Positions 1 to 9,921 are shown, numbered from the stretch's first letter. The stretch is 64,000 nt of DNA from Streptococcus tangpeifui (GCF_011038795.1 NZ_JAAKDU010000001.1:186001-250000), one strand, 5' to 3'. Numbers and translations: made by a program. The notes: a model not told the origin generated them from the sequence alone.

Positions 1-761
1 AGGCCAACAAGGGCAAACGTTCGGGAGCCTATTCAGGTGGTTCTTACGATACCAAAGCTTTTATGCTACTCAACTGGCAGGACACGCTGGACAACCTCTA
101 TACCTTGGTTCATGAGATGGGGCATAGTATGCATTCGACTTTTACCCGTGAGAATCAGCCCTATGTCTATGGGGATTATTCAATTTTCTTGGCTGAGATT
201 GCCTCGACTACTAATGAAAATATTATGACCGAGACTCTGCTCAAGGAAGCGAAGACTGACAAGGAGCGTTTTGCTATTCTTAATCATTATTTGGATAGTT
301 TCAAAGGGACGGTATTTCGTCAAACTCAGTTTGCAGAATTTGAAGAGAAGATTCATCAGGCAGACGCCCAAGGTCAAGTCTTAACGAGTCAGTATTTAAA
401 TGAGCTCTATGCGGACCTCAATCAAACTTATTATGGCCTAGCCAAGGAAGGTAATCCTGAGATTCAATATGAATGGGCACGTATTCCTCATTTTTACTAT
501 AATTACTATGTCTATCAGTATGCGACAGGTTTTGCGGCTGCCAGTTATCTGGCTGAAAAAATTATTCATGGTTCTCAGGAAGATAGGAAACGCTATCTCG
601 ATTATCTTAAAGCCGGAAGTTCTGCCGACCCACTGGAAGTTATTGCCAAGGCAGGAGTGGATATGACTCAGGCAGATTACTTAGAGTCTGCTTTCCAACT
701 CTTTGGCAAACGCTTGGATGAATTTGATCGCCTAGTTAAAAAGAATAAGTTAAGGAGTTAA
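1..761 (+). CDS. pepF: Oligoendopeptidase F, 3' part (partial gene)
   Basis: C-terminal 252 residues or so of an M3-family zinc metallopeptidase that trims oligopeptides in the cytoplasm. The frame is open from base 3; the gene begins before the window. The zinc-binding HEMGH sequence (HExxH) lies around bases 111-125, with the downstream glutamate of the family in [11 protein letters not shown]. The rest is the helical PepF tail with many Tyr and Phe residues. The gene ends with TAA at 761 and is followed by a hairpin terminator, so it closes its own transcript before typA. Family call is firm; oligoendopeptidase F versus the near-identical PepB naming cannot be separated here. Confidence 0.95.
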   Translation, partial: ANKGKRSGAYSGGSYDTKAFMLLNWQDTLDNLYTLVHEMGHSMHSTFTRENQPYVYGDYSIFLAEIASTTNENIMTETLLKEAKTDKERFAILNHYLDSFKGTVFRQTQFAEFEEKIHQADAQGQVLTSQYLNELYADLNQTYYGLAKEGNPEIQYEWARIPHFYYNYYVYQYATGFAAASYLAEKIIHGSQEDRKRYLDYLKAGSSADPLEVIAKAGVDMTQADYLESAFQLFGKRLDEFDRLVKKNKLRS

Positions 762-808
762 GTTAAAGAAGGATAATTTTTCAGTAAAGGCTAGCATGGC
801 CCACGAGG

Positions 809-840
809 GAGAGCAAGATGATTTTATCTGGCTCTCTTTT
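809..840 (+). terminator. Rho-independent terminator after pepF
   Basis: GAGAGC (809-814) pairs with GCTCTC (831-836), extended inward by AGAT/ATCT, followed by TTTT. It separates pepF from typA. Confidence 0.8.
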
Positions 841-915
841 GAGCTTGAAAAAAATTTTACTCTTGCTTTTTAAAAACGTTTACATGCATTGCTGCCTGAT
901 TTTTGGGGGAATTCG

Positions 916-924
916 TGCTATAAT
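916..924 (+). promoter_or_regulatory. Extended -10 promoter of typA
   Basis: TGC-TATAAT (TATAAT at 919-924) is an extended -10 box. No good -35 hexamer lies 16-18 bases upstream. The start would be near 931, giving a leader of about 30 nt with a GAGGAAG ribosome site at 953-959. Confidence 0.7.
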
Positions 925-961
925 AATAAGGTTGAAAACTTATAGAATAATCGAGGAAGAC

Positions 962-2809
962 ATGACTAAACTTAGAGAAGATATTCGTAACGTCGCTATC
1001 ATTGCCCACGTTGACCATGGGAAAACAACCTTGGTAGATGAGCTCTTGAAACAATCTCATACACTGGATGAACATAAAGAGTTGCAAGAGCGAGCGATGG
1101 ACTCTAACGATTTGGAGAAAGAGCGTGGGATTACTATTCTAGCTAAGAATACTGCCGTTGCCTACAATGGTACACGCATTAATATTATGGATACCCCAGG
1201 ACACGCCGATTTCGGTGGTGAAGTGGAACGAATCATGAAGATGGTTGACGGGGTTGTCTTGGTTGTAGATGCCTACGAAGGAACAATGCCACAAACACGT
1301 TTTGTGCTGAAAAAAGCTTTGGAACAGAATCTAATTCCAATCGTTGTGGTTAACAAGATTGATAAGCCAGCAGCTCGTCCAGCAGAAGTTGTTGATGAAG
1401 TGCTGGAGCTCTTCATTGAACTTGGTGCTGATGATGAACAGTTGGATTTCCCAGTCGTTTATGCGTCAGCTATCAATGGAACTTCGTCTATGTCAGATAA
1501 TCCAGCTGATCAAGCACATACTATGGAACCAGTCTTTGATACCATCATTGATCATATTCCAGCACCAATTGATAACTCTGATGAGCCTCTACAATTTCAA
1601 GTTTCTCTTTTGGATTACAATGATTTCGTTGGCCGTATTGGTATCGGGCGTGTTTTCCGCGGTAAAATTAAGGTCGGTGACCAAGTTACCCTGTCTAAAT
1701 TGGACGGGACAACTAAGAATTTCCGTGTTACCAAGCTCTTTGGTTTCTTCGGTCTTGAACGTCGAGAAATTGACGAAGCTAAGGCTGGTGACTTGATTGC
1801 CGTTTCGGGTATGGAAGATATCTTCGTCGGTGAAACTATCACACCAACCGATGCTGTTGAACCATTGCCAATTCTTCACATTGATGAACCAACCTTGCAA
1901 ATGACTTTCTTGGCTAATAATTCACCATTTGCTGGCCGTGAAGGAAAATGGGTAACCTCACGTAAGGTTGAAGAACGTCTCCTGTCTGAATTGCAGACTG
2001 ACGTTTCCCTTCGGGTTGACCCAACAGATTCTCCTGATAAATGGGTTGTTTCCGGACGTGGGGAATTGCACTTGTCTATTCTGATTGAAACCATGCGTCG
2101 CGAAGGCTATGAATTGCAAGTTTCACGTCCTGAAGTTATCATCAAAGAAATTGATGGTGTTAAGTGTGAACCATTTGAACGGGTACAAATTGATACTCCT
2201 GAAGAATATCAGGGAGCTATTATCCAGTCCCTCTCAGAACGTAAGGGAGATATGCTGGATATGCAAATGGTCGGCAACGGACAAACGCGCTTGGTCTTCT
2301 TGATTCCGGCTCGTGGTCTAATCGGTTACTCAACGGAGTTCCTTTCTATGACGCGTGGTTACGGTATCATGAACCATACCTTTGACCAATACTTGCCAGT
2401 TGTTCCTGGTGAGATTTCCGGTCGCCACCGCGGTGCCTTGGTTTCTATTGATAATGGTAAGGCCACCACTTACTCCATTATGCGAATTGAAGAACGCGGG
2501 ACTATCTTTGTTAATCCAGGGACCGAAGTTTACGAAGGAATGATTGTTGGGGAAAATGCCCGTGATAATGACCTTGGTGTTAATATTACAACGGCTAAAC
2601 AGATGACCAATGTTCGTTCAGCAACTAAGGATCAAACAGCAGTCATCAAGACTCCTCGTATTTTAACTTTGGAAGAGTCGCTGGAATTCCTCAACGACGA
2701 TGAATACATGGAAGTTACACCAGAATCAATCCGTTTACGGAAGCAAATTTTAAACAAGGCAGCCCGCGATAAGGCTAACAAAAAGAAAAAAACAGCAGCA
2801 GCTGAGTAA
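962..2809 (+). CDS. typA: Ribosome-associated GTPase TypA/BipA
   Basis: Translational GTPase of the EF-G-like family that binds the 70S ribosome and supports ribosome assembly and stress growth. G1 is AHVDHGKTT near residue 18, G3 is DTPGHADF and G4 is NKIDK; after the G domain come the EF-Tu-like barrel, EF-G-type domains and the BipA C-terminal domain ([10 protein letters not shown], then [10 protein letters not shown]). Length of 615 residues is normal. ATG 962 is preferred over an in-frame start at 818 because GAGGAAG sits 3 nt upstream and the family starts with this short lead to the G domain; the longer frame would run through the promoter. Confidence 0.97.
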   Translation: MTKLREDIRNVAIIAHVDHGKTTLVDELLKQSHTLDEHKELQERAMDSNDLEKERGITILAKNTAVAYNGTRINIMDTPGHADFGGEVERIMKMVDGVVLVVDAYEGTMPQTRFVLKKALEQNLIPIVVVNKIDKPAARPAEVVDEVLELFIELGADDEQLDFPVVYASAINGTSSMSDNPADQAHTMEPVFDTIIDHIPAPIDNSDEPLQFQVSLLDYNDFVGRIGIGRVFRGKIKVGDQVTLSKLDGTTKNFRVTKLFGFFGLERREIDEAKAGDLIAVSGMEDIFVGETITPTDAVEPLPILHIDEPTLQMTFLANNSPFAGREGKWVTSRKVEERLLSELQTDVSLRVDPTDSPDKWVVSGRGELHLSILIETMRREGYELQVSRPEVIIKEIDGVKCEPFERVQIDTPEEYQGAIIQSLSERKGDMLDMQMVGNGQTRLVFLIPARGLIGYSTEFLSMTRGYGIMNHTFDQYLPVVPGEISGRHRGALVSIDNGKATTYSIMRIEERGTIFVNPGTEVYEGMIVGENARDNDLGVNITTAKQMTNVRSATKDQTAVIKTPRILTLEESLEFLNDDEYMEVTPESIRLRKQILNKAARDKANKKKKTAAAE

Positions 2810-2942
2810 GGAATGAGAGAGCAGTCGTAAATTTCAGCTGTTCGATGCTTCCTTGTACTTAGATGCTTAGCTATACTGGGATGGGGGCTAAACTATTAAA
2901 ATTAGTGTTACCAGCTCATCACTGCGTTAGGAGGTACCGGCA

Positions 2943-3245
2943 ATGTTTTATCTATTTGTTGCAATCTTGATTGCCATTTATTATTTCTTTGCGGCTCCTA
3001 AGACCGTAAAAAATACGATGAATATGATTTCAACCATGGGAATTGTTGCGGTCCTGATTGTCATGTCTATTCTCGGTTTTGTCAAACTGATTCAATCCCC
3101 CCCAGAAGTTTTTGTAGCCCTAGCTATGGTAGGATTGGCTTATTTCAGCCTCCGGGATGTTGTTGGTCTGTCTACTCGGCCCAACAAGCATCACAAACTT
3201 TGGGTTGGTTTTAAAAATTATATTGTCAATCATTTTAAGTCATGA
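2943..3245 (+). CDS. Small two- to three-helix membrane protein, DUF3165 family
   Basis: A 100-residue hydrophobic protein with membrane segments at about residues 2-17, 26-46 and 56-72, then a basic C-terminal tail. I recognise it as the streptococcal DUF3165 type found between typA and murD. No function is known to me. AGGAGG at 2929-2934 gives a strong ribosome site for ATG 2943. No terminator is evident between typA and this gene, so read-through from typA is likely. A repeat element follows immediately. Confidence 0.85.
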   Translation: MFYLFVAILIAIYYFFAAPKTVKNTMNMISTMGIVAVLIVMSILGFVKLIQSPPEVFVALAMVGLAYFSLRDVVGLSTRPNKHHKLWVGFKNYIVNHFKS

Positions 3246-3250
3246 TAAAG

Positions 3251-3530
3251 AGAACGGGCAAAAGCTCGTCCAGTATCTTTGTTTTGGAATAAACTCTTGG
3301 TGCAGTGGCTGGTTTTCCTTTTGCCATGAGGACAAAGCGGAAAAACTAAGCGAATAAGATGAGCATCGTTCATCTTATTTCCAACCTTAAAAGGCCTGTG
3401 GAACCTTTTGAGCTGTGCGGGTGTGGAGTGAAAAGGTCTGGGAAGAGACCGTTTCAGGTTACCGCAAAGAAATTAGGAAGTGGTGAGAACCAAAATTTTC
3501 AATTTTTTGGTTGTTCCCACTCCCTTTTTT
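3251..3530 (+). repeat. Interspersed intergenic repeat, copy A
   Basis: This 280 bp non-coding stretch has close relatives at 9301-9844 (same strand) and 26307-26655 (opposite strand). Shared blocks include a left-end hairpin ending CTCGTCCAGT, GGTTTTCCTTTTGCCA, CATCGTTCATCTTATTTCC, a GGTCTGGGAAGAGACC hairpin followed by GTTTCAGGT, and a right-end hairpin (3480-3520) built on GAGAACC...GGTTGTTCCCAC followed by a T run. It carries no open frame and fills most of the gap before murD. Confidence 0.85.
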
Positions 3531-3677
3531 AGAGCCCTAAATAAACAGTTAGTCAAGGACAAATAAGTCTGCTTTGAAGGGAAAAGTCGAGAGGTCTTGT
3601 CTGTGGTGCTAGGCTTGAAAAACCACTCAATTAAAGGTAAAATAAAGAGAACTATACTAGTTGGAAGTGGGCTTATT

Positions 3678-5033
3678 ATGAAAGCAGTTAAAGACTTTGA
3701 GAACAAGAAGGTGCTGGTTTTGGGATTGGCGCGTTCAGGCGAAGCAGCAGCGCGTCTTTTAGCAAAATTAGGAGCCATTGTAACGGTCAATGATGGCAAG
3801 CCTTTTGAAGAAAATCCTTCGGCTCAGGCTCTCTTGGAAGAAGGGATCAAGGTTATCTGTGGCCACCATCCCTTGGAACTTTTGGACGAAGATTTCGCCT
3901 ATATGATTAAAAATCCCGGAATTCGCTACGACAATCCTATGGTGGCAAAGGCTCTGGGAAAAGGTATTCCTGTCTATACTGAAGTTGAATTGGCCTATCG
4001 GATTTCTGAGAGCCCAATTATTGGGATTACTGGTTCTAATGGGAAAACGACAACAACAACCATGATTGCGAATGTCCTTAATGCAGCTGGTCAGTCGGCT
4101 CTCCTGTCTGGAAATATTGGTTTTCCAGCTTCAGAAGTGGCTATGACAGCAACTGATAAGGATACTTTGGTGATGGAGTTATCGTCCTTCCAATTGATGG
4201 GAGTTGAGAGGTTTCACCCTCACATGGCAGTTATCACCAATCTTATGCCAACTCATATTGACTACCATGGAACATTTGAAGACTATGTGGTAGCTAAGTG
4301 GCACCTGCAAGATCAGATGACGGCTGATGACTATCTGATTCTTAATTTTAATCAAGATTTGGCTAAGGAGCTGGCTTCTAAGACACAAGCAACCGTCCTG
4401 CCATTTTCAACTCAGGAAGAAGTCGATGGTGCTTATCTCAAGGATGGTTACCTCTGCTTTAAAGGTGAGCAAGTCATGGCCGCAGATACTATTGGTGTAC
4501 CTGGCAGTCACAATATTGAAAATGCCTTGGCAGCTATTGCGGTTGCTAAGTTATCAGGTGTAGATAATGCTGTCATCGCTCAAACTTTGTCCAGTTTCAG
4601 TGGAGTCAAGCATCGTCTGCAATTTTTGGGACAGGTAAAGGGCGTTTCCTTCTACAATGATTCTAAGTCAACCAATATTCTTGCTACTCAAAAAGCTTTG
4701 TCTGGCTTTGATAATAACAAGGTCATCTTGATTGCCGGTGGTTTGGATCGCGGAAATGAATTTGATGAGCTAATACCAGATATTGTCGGCTTGAAAAAAA
4801 TGATTATCATCGGTCAATCTGCCCCTCGTGTCAAGCGAGCTGCAGATAAAGCGGGCGTTCCTTATTTGGATGCTGAGGATGTCAAAGATGCTGCAAGCAT
4901 TGCCTTTAAAGAAGCGGCTCCTGATGATGTGATTCTCCTGAGCCCAGCCAATGCTTCTTGGGATATGTATAAGAGTTTTGAGGTGCGTGGAGATGACTTT
5001 ATCGCTGCCTTTGAAAGCCTAAAGGGAGAGTGA
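3678..5033 (+). CDS. murD: UDP-N-acetylmuramoyl-L-alanine:D-glutamate ligase
   Basis: Cytoplasmic Mur ligase that adds D-glutamate to UDP-MurNAc-L-Ala in peptidoglycan precursor synthesis. The N-terminal Rossmann-like domain starts [19 protein letters not shown]; the ATP P-loop is [12 protein letters not shown] near residue 115; C-terminal YNDSKSTN and LIAGGLDRG are typical of MurD. ATG 3678 gives 451 residues, the usual size; the frame stays open back to 3597 but that extension has no family counterpart. A possible -10 TATACT is at 3653-3658. First gene of murD-murG-divIB; only 2 nt separate its stop from the murG ATG. Confidence 0.97.
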   Translation: MKAVKDFENKKVLVLGLARSGEAAARLLAKLGAIVTVNDGKPFEENPSAQALLEEGIKVICGHHPLELLDEDFAYMIKNPGIRYDNPMVAKALGKGIPVYTEVELAYRISESPIIGITGSNGKTTTTTMIANVLNAAGQSALLSGNIGFPASEVAMTATDKDTLVMELSSFQLMGVERFHPHMAVITNLMPTHIDYHGTFEDYVVAKWHLQDQMTADDYLILNFNQDLAKELASKTQATVLPFSTQEEVDGAYLKDGYLCFKGEQVMAADTIGVPGSHNIENALAAIAVAKLSGVDNAVIAQTLSSFSGVKHRLQFLGQVKGVSFYNDSKSTNILATQKALSGFDNNKVILIAGGLDRGNEFDELIPDIVGLKKMIIIGQSAPRVKRAADKAGVPYLDAEDVKDAASIAFKEAAPDDVILLSPANASWDMYKSFEVRGDDFIAAFESLKGE

Positions 5034-5035
5034 GC

Positions 5036-6118
5036 ATGGCTAAAAAAATCGTCTTTACCGGTGGTGGAACTGTCGGCCATGTTACTCTCAATTTGATTCT
5101 GATTCCCAAATTTTTGAAAGATGGCTGGGAAGTTCACTATATTGGTGATAAGCATGGCATCGAACACCAACAATTGCTCCAGTCGGACCTAGATGTTAAA
5201 TTTCATAGTATTGCGACAGGGAAATTACGGCGTTACTTTTCTTTTCAGAACCTGTTAGATCTCTTCAAGGTTGGTTGGGGTGTCCTGCAGTCTTTGGCTA
5301 TCATTGCCAGAATTAGGCCGCAAGCATTGTTTTCTAAGGGAGGTTTTGTCTCGGTTCCGCCTGTTGTAGCCGCTAAACTTTTGCGCGTTCCTGTCTTCGT
5401 CCATGAATCAGACCTGTCTATGGGGCTGGCTAATCGGATTGCCTACAAGTTTGCGACCAAGATGTTCACTACCTTTGAGCAAGGGCAGGGCTTGAGCAAG
5501 GCTCAGCACGTAGGAGCTATTACTAAGGTGAATCAGACCGACCAAACTACTCCTGATTCTGAGCAAATTAAGAAAATTAAAGCAGCCTTTGATTCCAATC
5601 TGAAAACTCTCCTCTTTATTGGTGGGTCTGCTGGGGCCAAGGTCTTTAACGATTTCATCACCAACAATCCTGACTTGACTGAGTCTTACAATGTCATCAA
5701 TATTTCCGGTGATAAGAGCCTAAATGGTTTGCAGTCTCACCTCTATCGGGTTGATTATGTGACTGATCTCTACCAACCTTTGATGGATTTGGCGGATGTT
5801 GTAGTGACAAGAGGAGGCTCAAATACGATTTTTGAGCTTCTGGCTATGCAAAAACTCCATATCATTGTCCCTCTTGGTAAGGAGGCCAGTCGGGGAGATC
5901 AGTTAGAAAACGCAGCCTACTTTGAAAAAAAGGGCTATTCAACTCAGCTGCTAGAGCCTGACTTGACATTAAAAAATCTTGAAGCAAAGCTAAAGCAACT
6001 TTTATCCGCTAAAAAAAGCTATCTATCTGCTATGGCAGATACGACAGAACTTAAATCGCCAGAAGAGTTTTATCAGCTATTAAGCATGGCTATCTCTCAA
6101 GGATCATCGAAAAGCTAG
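5036..6118 (+). CDS. murG: UDP-GlcNAc:lipid I N-acetylglucosaminyltransferase
   Basis: Membrane-associated GT-B glycosyltransferase that converts lipid I to lipid II on the inner face of the membrane. The N-terminal glycine-rich loop is [10 protein letters not shown]; the UDP-GlcNAc site is seen in [12 protein letters not shown] and the preceding D-L-Y-Q-P-L-M stretch. 360 residues. ATG 5036 is preceded by GGGAGAG within the murD end; a GTG at 5030 overlapping the murD stop is possible but less well placed. Translational coupling with murD is likely. Confidence 0.96.
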   Translation: MAKKIVFTGGGTVGHVTLNLILIPKFLKDGWEVHYIGDKHGIEHQQLLQSDLDVKFHSIATGKLRRYFSFQNLLDLFKVGWGVLQSLAIIARIRPQALFSKGGFVSVPPVVAAKLLRVPVFVHESDLSMGLANRIAYKFATKMFTTFEQGQGLSKAQHVGAITKVNQTDQTTPDSEQIKKIKAAFDSNLKTLLFIGGSAGAKVFNDFITNNPDLTESYNVINISGDKSLNGLQSHLYRVDYVTDLYQPLMDLADVVVTRGGSNTIFELLAMQKLHIIVPLGKEASRGDQLENAAYFEKKGYSTQLLEPDLTLKNLEAKLKQLLSAKKSYLSAMADTTELKSPEEFYQLLSMAISQGSSKS

Positions 6119-6151
6119 CAGTTGTTTGTTTTTGTCGAAAAGGGGGAAATC

Positions 6152-7315
6152 TTGGCTAAAAAATCAAAAGATGAAAAAAATCAAAAGCAAGAGCAAGCTC
6201 CTCTGACTGAGTGGCAAAAACGCAATCTTGACTTTTTGAAACAGAAGGAAGAAAAGAAGAAGGAGCAAGAAAAGCTCAAGAAGGAGTTGGCCGATAAGAA
6301 TCGAGCTCGTTTCACAGGCCAATCTTCGTTTTCTAAAGAAGATAATGAAAGCAATGGCAAGGGAAAAAAGCAGAAGTCTCAGGCTGGTTCTAAGAAAAAG
6401 TCTAAACCTGCTAAAAAGGCTTCAGTAAAGCCTTTGCCTAAAAAGCCCAAGCCTAAGTCAACTAAGTTCAAACGACGTCTGACCAGTGTACTTGTCCCTG
6501 CATTTTTAGGGCTTCTCTTGGCACTCTATATGATGACTCCGCTTAGCAAGATTAAACAGGTAACGGTTGAAGGGGTTAATCAAACCGATAGTCAGTCGGT
6601 CTTGAAGGCTTCTGGTTTAAAGGATAGCGACTATACCTTAGCTACTATCTTTAATCGTTCTCGGTTAGCCCAGTCGATTGCTAAAAATGATGTTTGGGTC
6701 AAATCTGCCACGGTTGATTATCAATTTCCCTTTACTTTCTCGATTAAGGTCAAGGAATACAGTATCGTTGCCTATGCTCAGACAGATCAGGGGTATGTCC
6801 CAATCCTAGAGAGTGGGACTCGTCTCAACAGTGTTGAAGCAACGGCTTTGCCTGATGCGTTTACGACTATAAATCTTGAAAATGGTAAGTACTTGTCCAG
6901 TTTGATTAGAAAACTGACCAAGATGGATAAATCTTTGATTTCTGAAATTAAGGTCATTACCTTGGCAGATTCTAAGACAACACCTGATCTCCTCAATTTG
7001 GAAATGCAGGATGGAAATACAGTGCGCGTGCCTCTGTCTCAAATTGATAAAAAGCTTCCTTACTATGATAAAATTAAGGATAGCTTGAAGGACAACCATA
7101 TTATTGATATGGAGGTTGGTATCTTTGCGACCAATAATGAAGGCGAACAAGAAGATACTGGAAATTCTGATGGCGACAATCCTGATCAAGCTCCAGAAGA
7201 ATCGCAGTCAGATGATTCGGGCGATCAAAACCCAGATCAGAATGCAACGGAATCTTCTTCAGAGACCGATGGCTCTGAGCAAGCTAACAATGATCAAACA
7301 GCAAATCCTCAGTGA
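6152..7315 (+). CDS. divIB: Cell division protein DivIB/FtsQ
   Basis: Bitopic divisome protein that acts with FtsL and DivIC at the septum. The cytoplasmic head (about 110 residues) is very rich in Lys/Glu, a membrane segment is at about 112-129, then an extracellular POTRA domain (ISKIKQVTVEG-type entry) and the beta domain, ending in an acidic Gln/Asp/Ser-rich tail. TTG 6152 is chosen because AAGGGGGAAATC stands directly upstream and the product begins LAKKSK; an upstream TTG at 6122 has no ribosome site. 387 residues. Lies 33 nt behind murG. In most streptococci ftsA-ftsZ follow; here a terminator does. Confidence 0.93.
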   Translation: MAKKSKDEKNQKQEQAPLTEWQKRNLDFLKQKEEKKKEQEKLKKELADKNRARFTGQSSFSKEDNESNGKGKKQKSQAGSKKKSKPAKKASVKPLPKKPKPKSTKFKRRLTSVLVPAFLGLLLALYMMTPLSKIKQVTVEGVNQTDSQSVLKASGLKDSDYTLATIFNRSRLAQSIAKNDVWVKSATVDYQFPFTFSIKVKEYSIVAYAQTDQGYVPILESGTRLNSVEATALPDAFTTINLENGKYLSSLIRKLTKMDKSLISEIKVITLADSKTTPDLLNLEMQDGNTVRVPLSQIDKKLPYYDKIKDSLKDNHIIDMEVGIFATNNEGEQEDTGNSDGDNPDQAPEESQSDDSGDQNPDQNATESSSETDGSEQANNDQTANPQ

Positions 7316-7328
7316 GTTGCTGTTTTTT
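7296..7328 (+). terminator. Rho-independent terminator ending murD-murG-divIB
   Basis: AAACAGCAA (7296-7304) pairs perfectly with TTGCTGTTT (7317-7325), then TTT. The left arm lies inside the last codons of divIB, so the operon ends here. Confidence 0.85.
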
Positions 7329-7449
7329 ATCTCTTCTTTGGGAATTGCTGCTAATTTTTTAAAGGTATCAGTGGGATTGGCCTGCTGATGTTTTCTAGCT
7401 AGAATTGTCTTTCTTTTGAAATAAATCTTAAATTATCATTAAGATTGCT

Positions 7450-7478
7450 TTGCAAAGGTTCTAAAAACATGCTAGAAT
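7450..7478 (+). promoter_or_regulatory. Promoter upstream of the 7719 gene
   Basis: TTGCAA (7450-7455), 17-base spacer, TAGAAT (7473-7478) with an extending TGC. This implies a leader of roughly 235 nt that includes the MITE-like repeat at 7506-7612. The rest of the divIB to 7719 gap holds no open frame that I can support. Confidence 0.6.
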
Positions 7479-7505
7479 AATGATAATTGTTATTGACGGT
7501 TTAGT

Positions 7506-7612
7506 TATACTTTTTGAAAATCAAAACTATACATCGTTGACTTCTGCTTGCTGTACATCGGTACTGCCTGCGCTTCGTCGCCTTGTCTATTTTTGATTTT
7601 CTTTGAGTATTA
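7506..7612 (+). repeat. MITE-like palindromic repeat (about 107 bp)
   Basis: The left end TACTTTTTGAAAATCAAAA (7508-7526) and the right end TTTTGATTTTCTTTGAGTA are imperfect inverted repeats. Between them is GTTGACTTCTGCTTGCTG...CTTCGTCGCCTTG. The layout resembles the short 'gaaaatcaaa' palindromic repeats found many times in S. pneumoniae and relatives. No coding capacity; mobilised in trans if at all. Confidence 0.65.
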
Positions 7613-7718
7613 GTTCTAAATGATAAAAAGCTAGTAGATATTACTGATGTATCCCTATCTTGTTTGAAGAAAGTATTTAGACTAGCTCTCTAACAAAAAA
7701 ATAAGGAGATTTCCTCAT

Positions 7719-9281
7719 ATGGCAACCAAAGAAGAATGGGTAAACCTATTTGAATCCACTAAAGGTCGAAAACCAACAGCTGCTGAATATGCGCAGGCGA
7801 TGAGAAACGATTTTGATATTAGCGAGTTTGCTCCGAGACAAGCTCAACAAACACCAGTTCAAGAACCAGCTACGAGTCAAGCGGATGCTCGAGAAGACTG
7901 GATGAAATTATTTGAATCAGTTTCTGGTCGAAAACCAACAGCTGCTGAATTTATGCAGGCTAAAGCAACCGGCTTTGATAAAGCTCAAATGGCTAGTATC
8001 CTTAACCCTGCTCCTGTTAGCAGTTCAGTGGCTGAAACAACTCAAACAAGTGCTGAATCTGAGAGTTTGACTTCTGAAGCTAGTCCAGAGATAACAAATT
8101 CAGCTGGTCAAGCAGACCAACCAGTCCGAGAGGCAGCGCCTTTGGTTCAGCCAGCAGAGTCAGTTGTTCAGCAGGGGGCACCTGTCCAGCCTGTTCAGGG
8201 ACCAGCGAATCCAACTCAAGAGCCTGTTGAACCAGCAAATTCAGCCTTTAATCCAGCTGGTCAAATGCCAGACTCTGGTCTGTCTGCCTCAGCTCAACAA
8301 GTGTCAAGCCCAACATCAATTCAGACTGGTTTTCAACCGACTGCTTCAGCTATGCCGCAAGGACAGATGACAGGAGTGGCTCCGGCTAAGTCTAGCAACT
8401 TTCTGAGCCTAATTTTACCAATTATTTCCTTGACTCTGTCAGTGCTCTTTATGATTTTATCTTTCCTACTGGCAGCTCCCCTATTCTTAGGTTTATCGGT
8501 GCTTGGTTTAATCGGCGCTGCCGTCCTGATTATCCTGAATCTTAAAGGCAAGCCAGTCCTTTCGATTGTTGCGACTGGTGTTGCTCTGCTGGCTCTCATT
8601 GTTACTAGTGTTGCCACTTTTGCTTCTGTGTCGCATAAAACTACAGACACTAGTTCAGCTTCAATCAGTAAAAAAGATGGTAAGGTCAAAGATGACAGTA
8701 CAGATGTCAATGACTATATTGATAAAGATTATAAATTTGAATGGAAGCAGGATGACTTCAAGGACTTGGAGGCCAAATCAGACTCGGTTTCTGATGTTAT
8801 TGAGAAACATGGTAAGGCTTCTGACGCACAAATTTCGGGTGATCGTCTGACTTTGACTTATAAGGACAGCAAAGCTGGAAGCAACAATAGTGTCACGGTG
8901 ATTTTTGAAAAGCAATACAATGGCAAGTTCGTTCTTTCAAGCGGAAATGCGAATTTTAATGCTGATGATATTGATTCGAGCAGGGATTATAAATCTGACT
9001 GGAAAAAAGAAGACTATGATGCATTGAAAGAAGGCGACAGTGAAACGGGTGCCGGCGGTAGCAGTTGGAATGATATTAAGAATAAGCATCCAAAAGTTTC
9101 TTCAGCCTATTATAATCTGTCTTTCTATGGTGACGAAGATATCAGCTATGGTTTGTCAGTCACTTACTCAGATTATGGTACTGATGATTCTCATTTGACC
9201 TATGTAGGTTTAACCTTTAAATCAGACGATGGCGGAAAAACTTATAACTTGTCTTCTAAGTATAGTGACAAGGATAACTAA
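7719..9281 (+). CDS. Membrane protein with two N-terminal W...GRxP modules and a duplicated extracellular domain
   Basis: 520 residues, no named family recognised. Residues 7-23 and 61-77 are two copies of W-x3-F-E-x3-GRKP-x3-E, the module also seen once at 23170 and twice at 24522. A Pro/Gln/Ser-rich linker (about 95-225) leads to a hydrophobic block (about 227-306) with two or three membrane passes. The C-terminal half contains two related units, each opening DYK-x2-W-K-x2-D (near 340 and 427) and carrying a KHGK or KHPK step, reminiscent of small lipoprotein-type domains that monitor the envelope. Strong ribosome site AAGGAGA upstream of ATG 7719. Monocistronic by layout. Membrane placement is clear; function is unknown. 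Confidence 0.85.
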   Translation: MATKEEWVNLFESTKGRKPTAAEYAQAMRNDFDISEFAPRQAQQTPVQEPATSQADAREDWMKLFESVSGRKPTAAEFMQAKATGFDKAQMASILNPAPVSSSVAETTQTSAESESLTSEASPEITNSAGQADQPVREAAPLVQPAESVVQQGAPVQPVQGPANPTQEPVEPANSAFNPAGQMPDSGLSASAQQVSSPTSIQTGFQPTASAMPQGQMTGVAPAKSSNFLSLILPIISLTLSVLFMILSFLLAAPLFLGLSVLGLIGAAVLIILNLKGKPVLSIVATGVALLALIVTSVATFASVSHKTTDTSSASISKKDGKVKDDSTDVNDYIDKDYKFEWKQDDFKDLEAKSDSVSDVIEKHGKASDAQISGDRLTLTYKDSKAGSNNSVTVIFEKQYNGKFVLSSGNANFNADDIDSSRDYKSDWKKEDYDALKEGDSETGAGGSSWNDIKNKHPKVSSAYYNLSFYGDEDISYGLSVTYSDYGTDDSHLTYVGLTFKSDDGGKTYNLSSKYSDKDN

Positions 9282-9300
9282 TGTAAGAGAGCTATAAAAA

Positions 9301-9844
9301 AGGGCTGGGCGAAAACTCGTCCAGTCTTCCTGTTTTGTAATAAACTTTTGGCGCAGTTGTTGGAGGGTAAGACTTACTAGCTATGCCAAGAAGTCTTACT
9401 CCTGCACAGTTCATTAGAGAGTGGGACAGTTGATTAGGATGGTCGCTAACACTTGCGGAGTAGTTAAACAGTCCAGTGGACTGTTTAAGGGGATGCCTGA
9501 AAATGGGGCTGCACCCCAAGATAAGGACTCCCAACCACTGCGCCAAACTGTTATTACTGTAAAAATAGAAGGCTGGAATATTTTTTCCTAGCCTCGATGA
9601 ACCACTGCTGGCTAGTTTTCCTTTTGCCACAAGGCTAAAGCAGAAAATCTAAACGAATGTGATGGCCATCGTTCATCTTATTTCCAACCTCAAAAGGCCC
9701 CCAGCCCTTTTTAATCGGGAAATGAAGCTTGCAAAGCAAGTGTTAAAAACGGTCTGAGGGGAGACCATTTCAGGTCATCACCTAAAAACTAGGATGTGGT
9801 GAGAACCAAAATTTTCAATTCTTGGGGTGTTCCCACTCTTTTTG
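9301..9844 (+). repeat. Interspersed intergenic repeat, copy B, with a nested inverted insert
   Basis: Outer parts (9301-9350 and about 9590-9844) match copies A and C: CTCGTCCAGTC, GGTTTTCC-like TAGTTTTCCTTTTGCCA, CATCGTTCATCTTATTTCC, GCTTGCAAAGCAAGTGT, a GGTCTG...GAGACC hairpin and the right-end GGTGAGAACC...GTTCCCAC hairpin with T run. The middle is interrupted by about 200 bp bounded by TTTTGGCGCAGTTGTTGG (9346-9363) and its inverted partner CCAACCACTGCGCCAAA (9531-9547). Part of this insert resembles, in inverse orientation, copy D at 11939-12299. A 112-codon minus-strand frame inside is not supported. Confidence 0.8.
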
Positions 9845-9921
9845 ATTGTTAGGCTAAGTCTCAGAGTAAGTTTTAGAAACTGTATAGCTGGCATTTAGGT
9901 TGAGAATCCTACATGAAATTA

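Noticed and set aside
2810..2942. Terminator between typA and the DUF3165 gene
   Set aside because: No hairpin with T run is visible; the two genes probably share a message.
9292..9630. Minus-strand frame of 112 codons
   Set aside because: Falls in the non-coding repeat copy B, where inverted blocks lead to chance open reading; copies A and C do not conserve it.
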